From: Herbinix sp.
Lineage (GTDB): Bacteria; Bacillota; Clostridia; Lachnospirales; Lachnospiraceae
Assembly: GCA_029240245.1 (NCBI GenBank)
Contig: JARBTJ010000013.1
Span: forward strand, 81,470-145,469
Reading direction: 5' to 3'
Length of the DNA: 64,000 bases
The translations under genes and the position numbers were made by a program. The first letter of the stretch is position 1. Every line of letters starts with the position of its first letter. Below, one piece after another: positions 9,052 through 17,800 of this stretch. The notes beneath the pieces are model-generated. The model was not told where the DNA came from and made no database searches. It worked only from the letters and a program-made list of their open reading frames with translations.

Positions 9052-9516
9052 ATGCCTGAAAATCAGGATCAATTCAAGAATTTATTAAAACAGAACGGAC
9101 TTAAGGTGACTACCCAGCGCATAGCAATTCTGGAAGTGCTAAGTAACATGCCGGGCAAACATTTGACTGCGGAAGAAATCTACGATTATGTTAAAAAAAA
9201 GTATCCTGAAATAGGTCTAGCCACTGTTTACCGAACAATTCAACTGTTATCGGAACTAAATGTAATAGATAAATTGAATTTGGATGATGGATATGTTCGC
9301 TATGAAATTGGTATGAAAAACCATAAGGAAGCGAGCCACCATCACCATCATTTAATATGTCTTGATTGCGGTGATATTTACGCATTTCAGGATGATTTGT
9401 TGGAAACTTTGGAGGAACGGATTAAAGATACCTTGGGCTTTCAAGTAGTTGACCACGAGGTAAAACTATACGGTCACTGTAAAAAATGCTTGGGCAATTC
9501 AAACCATAGAATCTAA
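9052..9516 (+). CDS. Fur family metalloregulator
   Basis: Fur-type repressors bind DNA through an N-terminal winged helix and sense iron, zinc, manganese or peroxide through a C-terminal dimer domain. The product is 154 residues. The winged helix includes LKVTTQRIAILEVLSNMPGKHLTAEEIYDYVKK and the recognition segment LATVYRTIQLLSEL. The metal region has HHHHHLICLDCG and CKKC, giving two CxxC motifs for a structural zinc. Both Fur and PerR would fit; the sequence does not settle which. The ATG at 9034 is possible, but AGGTGAT at 9042-9048 favours 9052. Confidence 0.9.
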   Translation: MPENQDQFKNLLKQNGLKVTTQRIAILEVLSNMPGKHLTAEEIYDYVKKKYPEIGLATVYRTIQLLSELNVIDKLNLDDGYVRYEIGMKNHKEASHHHHHLICLDCGDIYAFQDDLLETLEERIKDTLGFQVVDHEVKLYGHCKKCLGNSNHRI

Positions 9517-9583
9517 ATTCATAGCATGCACTTAGTTAATGGATAGAAAATGTACATAATAAACCATTGGAGGTGCAAATTTT

Positions 9584-11302
9584 TTGAAGGAAAAAGAAAT
9601 AAAGAATAACAGAAGAGGAAATGAAAAAGAAATTAACAAAGCAAGTATAGATTTAAAAGGTGTTAAGATTATACCGCTGGGTGGACTCGAACAAATCGGA
9701 ATGAATATAACAGCAATTGAGTATGAGGACAGCATCATTGTTATTGATTGTGGTTTATCCTTTCCGGAGGATGAAATGCTGGGAATTGACTTGGTAATAC
9801 CCGATGTCTCTTACCTAAAGGATAACATTGATAAGGTGAAGGGCTTTGTAATAACCCATGGTCATGAAGATCATATCGGGGCTCTGCCTTATATTTTGAA
9901 GGAAGTAAATGTGCCCGTTTACGCCACAAAGCTTACGATCGGAATTATAGATAATAAACTGAAGGAACACAATTTATTAAAGAACACTAAGAGAAAAGTA
10001 ATTAAATATGGACAGTCTATTAACCTTGGGTGTTTTCGCATCGAATTTATCCGCACCAATCACAGTATGGCCGATGCAGCGGCATTGGCTATCTTTACAC
10101 CAGTAGGAATATTGTTCCATACCGGAGATTTTAAGGTTGATTTCACGCCGGTATTCGGTGAACCCATAGATCTACAGCGAATAGGTGAAATAGGTAAGAA
10201 GGGTGTTTTAGCACTAATGTGCGATAGCACGAATGTGGAACGTCCTGGATACACTATGTCCGAGCGTACGGTTGGAAAAACCTTTGACAGCATATTTGCT
10301 GACAATTCGAAGAATAGAATCATTGTTGCTACCTTTGCATCAAATGTTGACCGAGTACAGCAAATTATCAATTCTGCTGTGAAGTATGGCAGGAAGGTTG
10401 TCATTGAAGGCAGAAGCATGGTAAATGTCATCACGACAGCCACAGAGCTTGGGTATATTAAAATGCCGGATAATATGCTGATTGACATCGAACAGATGAA
10501 AAATTATACGGACGACCAGCTGGTTCTGATTACAACCGGTAGTCAGGGAGAATCCATGGCAGCATTATCGCGTATGGCAGCCTCAATTCATAGAAAGGTT
10601 ACCATCCAGCCGGGTGATGTGGTAATATTAAGTTCAACACCAATCCCCGGTAATGAAAAGGCAGTCTCAAAGGTAATCAATGAATTATCTATGAAGGGTG
10701 CTAAGGTGATTTATCAAGATACCCATGTATCCGGACACGCCTGCCAGGAGGAAATCAAATTGATTTATTCCCTGACAAAACCGAAATATGCTATACCGGT
10801 ACACGGCGAATACCGTCACTTAATCCGCCATGCTGAGCTGGCACAGGTAATGGGAATACCAAAGGAAAATATATTCATTCTATCTTCCGGTGATGTTCTG
10901 ACAATGTCGGAGGAAAAGGCAGCGATTACCGGAGAGGTACAGGCTCAGGGTATTTTAGTGGATGGCCTTGGTGTCGGAGATGTAGGTAATATCGTACTCC
11001 GTGACAGACAGCTGCTATCCGAAAACGGATTAATCATTGTCGTGGTATCCTTAGAAAAATTCAGTAATCAGGTAATGTCCGGACCCGATATCGTTTCCCG
11101 AGGCTTTGTATACGTGAGAGAGTCAGAAAATCTAATGGATGAAGCCAAGGACGTAGTAGATAAAGCGCTTAATAAATATTTGAGTAAGAATAATGCCGAC
11201 TGGGGCAAGATGAAGACTGAAATAAAGGATTCCTTAAGTGATTTCATCTGGAAGAAGACAAAGAGAAATCCGATGATTCTTCCGATCATTATGGAAGTAT
11301 AA
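9584..11302 (+). CDS. rnj: Ribonuclease J (chromosomal copy)
   Basis: RNase J is a metallo-beta-lactamase/beta-CASP nuclease with endo- and 5'-3' exonuclease activity, central to mRNA decay in Gram-positives. The 572-residue protein has the zinc motif HGHEDH near residue 92, further ligands in NHSMADA and HTGDF, the beta-CASP motifs, and HVSGH and PVHGEY later on. The start is TTG at 9584 with GGAGG (9569-9573) at good distance. A second complete RNase J is encoded at 20060-21736 inside the sigK element, so this organism carries two close paralogues within 11 kb. Confidence 0.95.
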   Translation: MKEKEIKNNRRGNEKEINKASIDLKGVKIIPLGGLEQIGMNITAIEYEDSIIVIDCGLSFPEDEMLGIDLVIPDVSYLKDNIDKVKGFVITHGHEDHIGALPYILKEVNVPVYATKLTIGIIDNKLKEHNLLKNTKRKVIKYGQSINLGCFRIEFIRTNHSMADAAALAIFTPVGILFHTGDFKVDFTPVFGEPIDLQRIGEIGKKGVLALMCDSTNVERPGYTMSERTVGKTFDSIFADNSKNRIIVATFASNVDRVQQIINSAVKYGRKVVIEGRSMVNVITTATELGYIKMPDNMLIDIEQMKNYTDDQLVLITTGSQGESMAALSRMAASIHRKVTIQPGDVVILSSTPIPGNEKAVSKVINELSMKGAKVIYQDTHVSGHACQEEIKLIYSLTKPKYAIPVHGEYRHLIRHAELAQVMGIPKENIFILSSGDVLTMSEEKAAITGEVQAQGILVDGLGVGDVGNIVLRDRQLLSENGLIIVVVSLEKFSNQVMSGPDIVSRGFVYVRESENLMDEAKDVVDKALNKYLSKNNADWGKMKTEIKDSLSDFIWKKTKRNPMILPIIMEV

Positions 11303-11412
11303 CAACCGGTTTCTATAATAATTACCGGTATTATCCAATACAAATCAAGCAGAATAAGTTTTATAATAATAATAGAGCTTTACATGAAGGAAAAGGTAAA
11401 GAGAGGTAAGAA

Positions 11413-11898
11413 ATGGCGACAAAGTCTACATCAGTAAAGGTAACATTAAAAATAACGAGCTTTATCCTACGCATGCTCATGAATATCATATTCTATATAT
11501 TGGTGATCATTCTGATTGTCAATGTCAGTAGGACAGCTTTTGAATTTACCTACCAGCTTTATGGGCCGCGTACTGTTGATGAGGCACCCGGAAGGGAAAT
11601 TTATTTCCAGATAAAAAAGGGTGAGTCTACAATGGACATTGCAAATAAGCTGGATCTTCAGAATGCCATTGTCAATAAATATTCTTTTTATGTAAAGACA
11701 AAGCTGCAGAATGAAACTATCATGCCGGGAACCTATATCATTGATTCCTCTATGACGTATGATGAGATTCTGGCAATCATCACGGATTATTCTGCTTCTA
11801 TTATTCAAGATGAACCGATAATGGAAGAAGATTCGGAAGACGGTACACAGTCCCAAACGGACCAGAATCAACAAACAGAATCCGAAACGAATCCGTAA
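11413..11898 (+). CDS. Short YceG/MltG-like membrane protein without the catalytic domain
   Basis: A 161-residue protein with one N-terminal membrane segment (~15-42) and a LysM-like YceG subdomain: IYFQIKKGESTMDIANKLDLQNAIVNKYSFYVKTK, then MPGTYIIDSSMTYDEILAII. Full MltG (~350 residues) continues into the transglycosylase domain with its catalytic Glu; here the chain stops after an acidic, glutamine-rich tail. In Bacillus the equivalent position (yrrL) is mltG, so this is probably a reduced MltG that keeps only the substrate- or partner-binding part. A full-length MltG-like protein is encoded at 26385. Confidence 0.75.
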   Translation: MATKSTSVKVTLKITSFILRMLMNIIFYILVIILIVNVSRTAFEFTYQLYGPRTVDEAPGREIYFQIKKGESTMDIANKLDLQNAIVNKYSFYVKTKLQNETIMPGTYIIDSSMTYDEILAIITDYSASIIQDEPIMEEDSEDGTQSQTDQNQQTESETNP

Positions 11899-11984
11899 TA
11901 TGCTGCCAGTAATAGAAATGATTGAAAAAAGCAGGAGGAACAGGCAGTTCTAAGTGATTTTAATCACCGGAGGCCTGACAGATT

Positions 11985-12641
11985 ATGATTATCGACGAAC
12001 GAATAACAGCCTATATCAATTCCCTGGAAAAAGAACTGACATCGGAACTTCTTTCCCTGGAAAAAGTGGCTCTAGAGAACCATGTGCCGATTATTAAGAA
12101 AGAAACACAGGGTGTCCTTCGTTTCTTACTCCGCTTACAACAACCAAAAAATATTCTAGAGGTCGGAACAGCCATTGGCTTTTCCGCCCTCTTTATGAGT
12201 GAATATACTGCGGAGAATTGCAGGATTACAACCATTGAAAAAGTTCCGATGCGTCTTGTGGAGGCAGTTAAGAATTTCTCCGATGAGACATTTCCACGTA
12301 GAGATAAGATCACCCTACGGGAGGGAGAAGCACTGGACGTCTTAAAGGAGCTGGTAAAGGAAGAAAAGCAATATGAATTTATTTTCCTGGATGCTGCAAA
12401 GGCACAATATATGAACTTTCTGCCTGAATTGATGAAGCTTTTATTACCGGGCGGAATGCTGGTTACTGATAATGTGCTTCAAGACGGGACCGTGATTAAC
12501 TCTCGGTATTCCATAACCAGGCGTGACAGAACCATCCATACCAGAATGAGAGAATATCTTTATACCATTACCCATAGTGAAGAATTAGAGACGGTAATAT
12601 TACCGGTAGGGGATGGTATTGCGATCAGCCATCGAAGATAA
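11985..12641 (+). CDS. trmR: O-methyltransferase, probable tRNA 5-hydroxyuridine methyltransferase TrmR
   Basis: SAM-dependent methyltransferase of 218 residues with the glycine-rich motif ILEVGTAIGFSALFM, the acidic TTIEKVP loop and FIFLDAAKAQYMNFLP, all typical of the catechol-O-methyltransferase-like family. In Bacillus subtilis, TrmR (YrrM) methylates 5-hydroxyuridine at tRNA position 34 to mo5U and is encoded beside the U32-family hydroxylation proteins. The same arrangement here, with a U32 gene next, supports this function. Without the neighbourhood it would only be a generic O-methyltransferase. Confidence 0.82.
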   Translation: MIIDERITAYINSLEKELTSELLSLEKVALENHVPIIKKETQGVLRFLLRLQQPKNILEVGTAIGFSALFMSEYTAENCRITTIEKVPMRLVEAVKNFSDETFPRRDKITLREGEALDVLKELVKEEKQYEFIFLDAAKAQYMNFLPELMKLLLPGGMLVTDNVLQDGTVINSRYSITRRDRTIHTRMREYLYTITHSEELETVILPVGDGIAISHRR

Positions 12642-12799
12642 TGAGAGAATGCATAGATCAGCTCTTTTTGAAAGGCTGATTTTAGATTTAGCTAAAGTGA
12701 ATTATTGAAAGGAATCAATCAATTCATACCGGATTAGCGAAGATAAAATGAAACTTAATAATGATAAGAGATAATAGCATATTCCAATCCGGAGTACCT

Positions 12800-14080
12800 A
12801 TGACGACTCGTATCTATGAAATAGAAAGTGTGATTTATATGTTAACGGAGATCAAAAAACCGGAGCTTTTAATACCCGCCGGTAATTTGGAAGTACTAAA
12901 GACAGCAGTTATCTATGGTGCCGATGCAGTTTATATCGGCGGTGATTTATACGGATTACGTGCAAAGGCAAAGAACTTTTCCATGGAGGACATGAAAGAG
13001 GGGATTGCATTCGCCCATCAATACGGTAAAAAGGTTTATGTTACTGCGAATATAACGGCTCATAATCAGGATCTTGCAGGGATAAGGACTTATTTTAAAG
13101 AGTTGAAGGCTTTCGGCAATGATCGGCCGGATGCTCTGATTATCTCTGACCCCGGAGTGTTTAGCATAGCGCTAGAAGAGGTACCGGAGATCGAACTGCA
13201 CATCAGTACCCAGGCGAATAATACGAATTATGAAACCTATCGCTTCTGGCATAAGCTGGGGGCCACCAGAGTGGTTACCGCGAGAGAATTATCACTGGAG
13301 GAAATTATAGAATTGCGGGCTAAGATACCGACAGAAATGGAAATAGAGAGCTTTGTTCATGGAGCTATGTGCATCGCTTATTCCGGACGCTGTCTGCTCA
13401 GCAATTATTTTACCGGACGGGATGCCAATATGGGAGCCTGTACCCATTCCTGTCGTTGGAGATATCACATCGTGGAAGAGACGAGACCGGGAGAATATCT
13501 GCCGATTGAGGAAAATGAACGTGGTACTTATATCTTTAATTCCAAGGATTTGTGTATGATAGAATACATTCCGGAGCTTATAAAAGCCGGAATCAACAGC
13601 TTCAAAATTGAGGGAAGAATGAAAACTGCCCTTTATGTTGCCACTGTGGCAAGAACGTACCGTAAAGCGATTGATGAATTCTTTGAAGATCCTGCTATCT
13701 ATGAAAGGAACAAAGCAGCTTACATGGAGGAGATCAGAAAGGGTGTGAACCGCCAGTTCACCACCGGATTTTTCTTTGGGAAACCGACCCATGAGGATCA
13801 GATATATGATTCGAATACTTACGAGAAGGAATATACGTATCTCGGGACCATTTCCGGGGAAAAGAATGGATTATACGAGCTGGAGCAGAAGAATAAGTTT
13901 TCGGTCGGAGAAGTAATTGAAGTAATAAAACCGAATGGTGCTACCCATCAAACTTTGGTAAAAAAAATTACGGATGATCAGGGCAATGATATGGAGAGTT
14001 GTCCCCATCCCAGCCAGAATATTTATATAGATCTGGGAATGGAATTAAATAATTACGATATCTTAAGGCGGAAGGAATAA
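12800..14080 (+). CDS. trhP: U32 family protein, probable tRNA hydroxylation protein TrhP
   Basis: U32 proteins were named as peptidases, but bacterial TrhP (YegQ/YrrN/YrrO) is needed with prephenate to make 5-hydroxyuridine at tRNA U34. The protein has the family start KKPELLIPAGNLEVLKTAVIYGADAVYIGG and the cysteine-rich signature FVHGAMCIAYSGRCLLSNYF followed by NMGACTHSCRWRY. Three in-frame ATGs are possible (12761, 12800, 12839); GGAG at 12791-12794 supports 12800, while homologues begin nearer 12839. With trmR just upstream, the two gene products would make mo5U34. Only one U32 gene is present, against two in Bacillus. Confidence 0.85.
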   Translation: MTTRIYEIESVIYMLTEIKKPELLIPAGNLEVLKTAVIYGADAVYIGGDLYGLRAKAKNFSMEDMKEGIAFAHQYGKKVYVTANITAHNQDLAGIRTYFKELKAFGNDRPDALIISDPGVFSIALEEVPEIELHISTQANNTNYETYRFWHKLGATRVVTARELSLEEIIELRAKIPTEMEIESFVHGAMCIAYSGRCLLSNYFTGRDANMGACTHSCRWRYHIVEETRPGEYLPIEENERGTYIFNSKDLCMIEYIPELIKAGINSFKIEGRMKTALYVATVARTYRKAIDEFFEDPAIYERNKAAYMEEIRKGVNRQFTTGFFFGKPTHEDQIYDSNTYEKEYTYLGTISGEKNGLYELEQKNKFSVGEVIEVIKPNGATHQTLVKKITDDQGNDMESCPHPSQNIYIDLGMELNNYDILRRKE

Positions 14081-14097
14081 TCCTTCCGTTTTTTTTT
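14069..14097 (+). terminator. Rho-independent terminator at the end of trhP
   Basis: An eight-base stem, CGGAAGGA with TCCTTCCG (14069-14088), has a short AATA loop and is followed by nine or more T residues. The stem begins inside the last codons of trhP and the stop codon lies in the loop region. This closes the ireB-trhP gene run. Confidence 0.9.
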
Positions 14098-14339
14098 GTT
14101 TTTGTCAAAATTGTAACAAATTCCGTCAAATTTAATATAATGGGTTTGGGTAGCCATACTACAGGAATTGTCCTTTTTTATATGGGAATTCAACAAAATA
14201 AGCAGTCCTACTGTCCTTTTTTTAACAGGAAAGAGAAAAAGTAAGTCCTTCTGTCCTTTTTTAAGAGGGATAGGCACTTTATGTCAATAACACACATATG
14301 ATAATAACGAGACATTAAGCATTGAGGGTGCTTATCTTC

Positions 14340-14621
14340 GTGAAATCGTTTCCCAAGCCGTTAAACACCAAGGAAGAAGCTGACTATCTGCGACGTTGCA
14401 AGGAAGGCGATAAAGAAGCAAGAGATAAACTAATTGAACATAATTTGAGGTTAGTAGCTCACATTGTAAAGAAATACAATATGGTAGATAAAGAAACAGA
14501 CGACTTAATATCGATTGGTACTATCGGATTGATTAAGGCAATCGATACCTTTGATGATGAGAAAGGGATTCGTCTGGCGACTTATGCCTCCCGCTGTATT
14601 GACAATGCAATGCAATCATAA
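14340..14621 (+). CDS. sigK: SigK N-terminal part (sporulation sigma factor, interrupted)
   Basis: SigK is the last mother-cell sigma factor, controlling coat and spore-release genes. This part covers region 1.2 to 2.2: IEHNLRLVAHIVKKY, DDLISIGTIGLIKAID and LATYASRCIDN are nearly those of Bacillus SigK. After CIDN the frame enters foreign sequence and stops at 14619-14621. A TTG (14322) is in frame, but GAGGGTG (14324-14330) fits the GTG at 14340, giving MKSFPKPL with no pro-sequence. Bacillus SigK has a ~20-residue inhibitory leader; C. difficile SigK lacks one. Joined with the 21823 gene the protein is 207 residues, normal for the family. Confidence 0.92.
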   Translation: MKSFPKPLNTKEEADYLRRCKEGDKEARDKLIEHNLRLVAHIVKKYNMVDKETDDLISIGTIGLIKAIDTFDDEKGIRLATYASRCIDNAMQS

Positions 14622-14625
14622 CGGC
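14601..14625 (+). other. Left recombination junction of the skin-like element
   Basis: The core AATG (14604-14607) is followed after nine bases by CATAACGGC (14617-14625). The right junction carries the inverted partner GCCGTCATG, so the two element ends show an inverted CATRACGGC motif, a likely contact for the recombinase. The exact core length (AATG or a longer imperfect match) cannot be fixed from one sequence. Confidence 0.7.
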
Positions 14626-14714
14626 GCATTTGGACCATTATAATGTAACATCATATGAATGATTCGGTTATTCCTGACAAAGTAATTAACGGTATCATAA
14701 GGCCTGTAATGAAG

Positions 14715-14909
14715 TTATGGAGTAACAATTAGTCTGGCACACTGTTCACAGACGGATTTCATAAGAGCACATTTTTGCTCCACCGGGTAAGGTAAACGAT
14801 TGATATAATCAAGAATGAAATCCGCGTAGATTTTAGCTGCGTTTATTTGAAGTTCCTCCTGCGCATTCTGTGATTTTGGATCATGTACAATGACTTCCAT
14901 AGCATCCAT
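14715..14909 (-). CDS. Small helical protein at the left end of the skin-like element
   Basis: Not recognised. The 64-residue product (MDAMEVIVHDPKSQNAQ...) is predicted to be mainly helical, contains three cysteines (two as CEQC near the C-terminus) and has no membrane segment. GAAAGGAA directly precedes the ATG at 14909, and a second ATG nine bases in has better spacing. It is divergent from the chemoreceptor gene and starts about 300 bases from the left junction. Small proteins in C. difficile skin assist excision as directionality factors, so this is a candidate by size and place only. Confidence 0.5.
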   Translation of the reverse strand: MDAMEVIVHDPKSQNAQEELQINAAKIYADFILDYINRLPYPVEQKCALMKSVCEQCARLIVTP

Positions 14910-14938
14910 TTCCTTTCTGATTTAAATTTATATTAAAG

Positions 14939-14982
14939 CTATTGCGAAACTCATATTCTGTATTAATTGCGCACACAACATA
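14939..14982 (+). repeat. Interspersed repeat B, copy 1
   Basis: A ~45-base sequence that begins ATTGCGAAACTCATATTCTG and ends ATTGCGCACACAACAT. Related copies occur at 43078-43122 (inverted) and 60679-60723. Each has two direct half-repeats beginning AATTGCG. The rest of the interval 14910-15218 shows no gene. Confidence 0.7.
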
Positions 14983-15218
14983 TACCACTCCGGAGCGGAA
15001 GTTAAGTCCGCATTCCCTAAACATATCTATAGATCAGCATATGCCGACGTGAATGTCCATTATAAGGAAAATTGAAATTATTTCCTTTAATTAGATTTTA
15101 CATATGCTTTACATATTGTTGTACGTAAATAGTCAGATAGTTTGATAACATAAAATGGAATAGAAGCAATTGACCCATTGCTTGATTATCATTCTATCTA
15201 TTTTACGGAGGCTGACTT

Positions 15219-17222
15219 ATGAAGAGCATAAAAACAAAACTAATATTTTCCTTCTCGATCCTAGTATTATCGGTTACCCTTATCACCGGCATTATTTCAA
15301 TAGCGGCGGGATACCGGTCACTTAAGCAGGAAGCGGAATATTCTTTACAACTGCTGGCTATGCAGGGAGCGAAATTGACGGAAAGCAGAATGATATCTTT
15401 CCTATCAACATTAAACATCCTTGCACAGAAATCAGAGATCATCAATATGGGTTGGGAGGTCGATGTTACTGAGTTGAAGGAGGAGCTTGCAAAGGTAGAT
15501 TTTATCGATATAGGATTTGTCCAGTCCAGTGGTTATACCTATTATTCGGACGGTACAGTAAGACTGATGAGCGACCGGCCATATATCAAAAGTGCACTGG
15601 AAGGAAACGAAGAAATATCCGATGTGATCATCAGTAGGGTGACCAGGAAACCAGAGATTGAGGCTGCTGTTCCTATATTTAATGAAGGTGAGGTTATTGG
15701 AGCATTGGTAGGCCGGATGGAGGCAGACTCACTAAGCGATATAACTAAGGATATTGGCTTTGGAACAAAGGGATATTCGTTTATGATTAATAAGGAGGGA
15801 ACGATAATTGCACATCCGGATACGGACATCGTTTTAAAACGATTTAATCCGATCAAGGAAGCAATCGATCTTCCGGAACTTAAGGATCTTGCGCAGGTAT
15901 ATCAAAATATTATTCAAGAAGAGGCAGGAGTCACTTATCTTGAAGAAAATGAAAAAGATTTTTATGCAGGTTATGCCTCAATCGAAGGAACAGAATGGAA
16001 ATTCGTGATAACAGCAGACCAGATGGAGGTTATGTCTTCCCTTCCTAAGATGGTTCAAATGATTATCATCATCATGATTGTTGTATTCGTTTGCAGCATA
16101 GGGGTTGTATATCTTTTGGATCACACATTTACCAGACCGTTAATTGAAATTACAAAGCAGTCTAAAAAGATTGGAGAACTCGATATTCGGGAGAATATAG
16201 AGCAAACATTTTTAAAACAAAAGGATGAAATCGGAACACTTGCCAAGGCATTTCAAACACTTACCACTAATCTACGGGTAATTATCACCGAAATAACCGA
16301 TTCAGCAAATCAGGTTTCGAATACGGCACAGGAACTGTTTACCTCCTCCCAGCAATCCGCTTCAGTCTCGGAGGAAATATCACGAACGGTAGAGGATATC
16401 GCGCATAGTGCGATGGAACAGGCAAGTCACACCGAAGCCGGCTTATCAAAAGCAGCTTTATTAGACAATAAAATTGAGGCGAATCACGAATATGTGTCCA
16501 ATTTAAACTCTACTACGACACAGGTCACGAACTTGATCAATGATGGTTTAATTGAGATCGAAACATTAACCAGGTTAACAAACGATAACGATCTGGCTAC
16601 GAAAAAGTCGTGTGATCTAATGCAGAAAATGAAACAAAGCTCAGTGAAGATTGGTGACGCAAGTAAGATAATATCAGAAATGGCAAGTCAGACGAACCTT
16701 TTAGCTTTGAATGCTGCGATCGAGGCTGCAAGAGCCGGAGAAGCGGGGAAGGGGTTTGCGGTTGTAGCAGAAGAGATTAACAAGATGGCTACCCAGTCCG
16801 CCGAGTCCACTCGTCATATCAATGCCATTGTAAAAGAGCTTCAACAAAACATAGCAAGTGCATTTGACAGTATGAATCAAAGTCTGGTTACTTCACAGGA
16901 GCAACAAAAGGGCGTAGCGGATACCATACAAAAATACAAGGATATTTCGAAAGCGATGAAGTATTCAGAAACAGCCGTGGAACAATTAAATCTTTCGGAA
17001 AAGGATATGGGAATTGCTAATAATGAGATCAAATTAATGTTGCAATCCTTATCAACGATAGCTGAACAGAATGCTGCCGGTTCTCAGCAAGCGGCCTCCT
17101 CCATGGAAGAGCAGACAGCCACAGTTTTGGTGGTGGCAGATATCTGTGACCGATTAACACAATTATCAGAGAATTTAAAAAATACGATAACCAGATTTCA
17201 AATATCAGAGGAGAATCAGTAA
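15219..17222 (+). CDS. Methyl-accepting chemotaxis protein with periplasmic-type sensor domain
   Basis: Membrane chemoreceptor that would signal to CheA/CheW. The 667-residue protein has a first membrane segment at ~8-30, an extracellular region to ~275 with a Cache-like pattern (including [20 protein letters not shown]), a second membrane segment at ~280-300, a HAMP domain to ~355, and a long helical signalling domain. The highly conserved hairpin tip lies near residues 488-520 ([20 protein letters not shown], then [11 protein letters not shown]). CGGAGG precedes the ATG. It is cargo of the skin-like element and looks intact. Its ligand cannot be deduced. Confidence 0.92.
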   Translation: MKSIKTKLIFSFSILVLSVTLITGIISIAAGYRSLKQEAEYSLQLLAMQGAKLTESRMISFLSTLNILAQKSEIINMGWEVDVTELKEELAKVDFIDIGFVQSSGYTYYSDGTVRLMSDRPYIKSALEGNEEISDVIISRVTRKPEIEAAVPIFNEGEVIGALVGRMEADSLSDITKDIGFGTKGYSFMINKEGTIIAHPDTDIVLKRFNPIKEAIDLPELKDLAQVYQNIIQEEAGVTYLEENEKDFYAGYASIEGTEWKFVITADQMEVMSSLPKMVQMIIIIMIVVFVCSIGVVYLLDHTFTRPLIEITKQSKKIGELDIRENIEQTFLKQKDEIGTLAKAFQTLTTNLRVIITEITDSANQVSNTAQELFTSSQQSASVSEEISRTVEDIAHSAMEQASHTEAGLSKAALLDNKIEANHEYVSNLNSTTTQVTNLINDGLIEIETLTRLTNDNDLATKKSCDLMQKMKQSSVKIGDASKIISEMASQTNLLALNAAIEAARAGEAGKGFAVVAEEINKMATQSAESTRHINAIVKELQQNIASAFDSMNQSLVTSQEQQKGVADTIQKYKDISKAMKYSETAVEQLNLSEKDMGIANNEIKLMLQSLSTIAEQNAAGSQQAASSMEEQTATVLVVADICDRLTQLSENLKNTITRFQISEENQ

Positions 17223-17340
17223 TTGATTGAGCAGAATAATATAGGGTTGTCGCTAAATTGATATAGAGTGGTCTCAAAATTGATTGGTTGGGCTGTCGCA
17301 AATTTGCTATAATAATCAACGAAAGTTGGTATTAATAATT

Positions 17341-17378
17341 AACGGGGAAGCAAGGATGATTTATTTGCTTCCCCGTTT
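17341..17378 (+). terminator. Strong hairpin downstream of the chemoreceptor gene
   Basis: AACGGGGAAGCA and TGCTTCCCCGTT form a 12-base stem around a 13-base loop, followed by a short T-rich stretch (TTTGTTATTTTC). It lies ~120 bases after the chemoreceptor stop. The remaining ~420 bases up to the recombinase gene are AT-rich and show no convincing gene. Confidence 0.75.
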
Positions 17379-17800
17379 GTTATTTTCTATCTTTTCTATC
17401 ATGCGGCAGTTCTAAGTTATATTTATCGTGTTATACATTTATAATGTTTCACTCAAGCTCATTTCAGGATTTTAGCAAACCATTGGTAAGATTCTATATA
17501 ATGTCTGCCTCTTCTTTTTCTGTGAATATAATAACTAAAGCCAATGAAAATTGATAATAATATTAATAAAATGATAAACTTTATGATCATAAGCCCCTGC
17601 TCCCTTATAAGAACTGAATTATATTGGGTTACAATAACATTTTAGCATTTGAATTATCAGAGGACTATCATGGTGCTGTTAAGTATGTGTAAATAAAAGG
17701 TAAAATTGTTTTGATGAGGTAGATTTCAATATTGATAAAAAGCATAATGAGGTGGTAAATCGTATAAGTTATAAAGAAGTAATCCTCAGGGAGTAAAATT

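Noticed and set aside
14340..14621. The N-terminal sigK fragment as a simple pseudogene
   Set aside because: The matching C-terminal part exists at 21835, joins exactly in frame at AATG, and a serine recombinase lies between. This is programmed interruption rather than decay.
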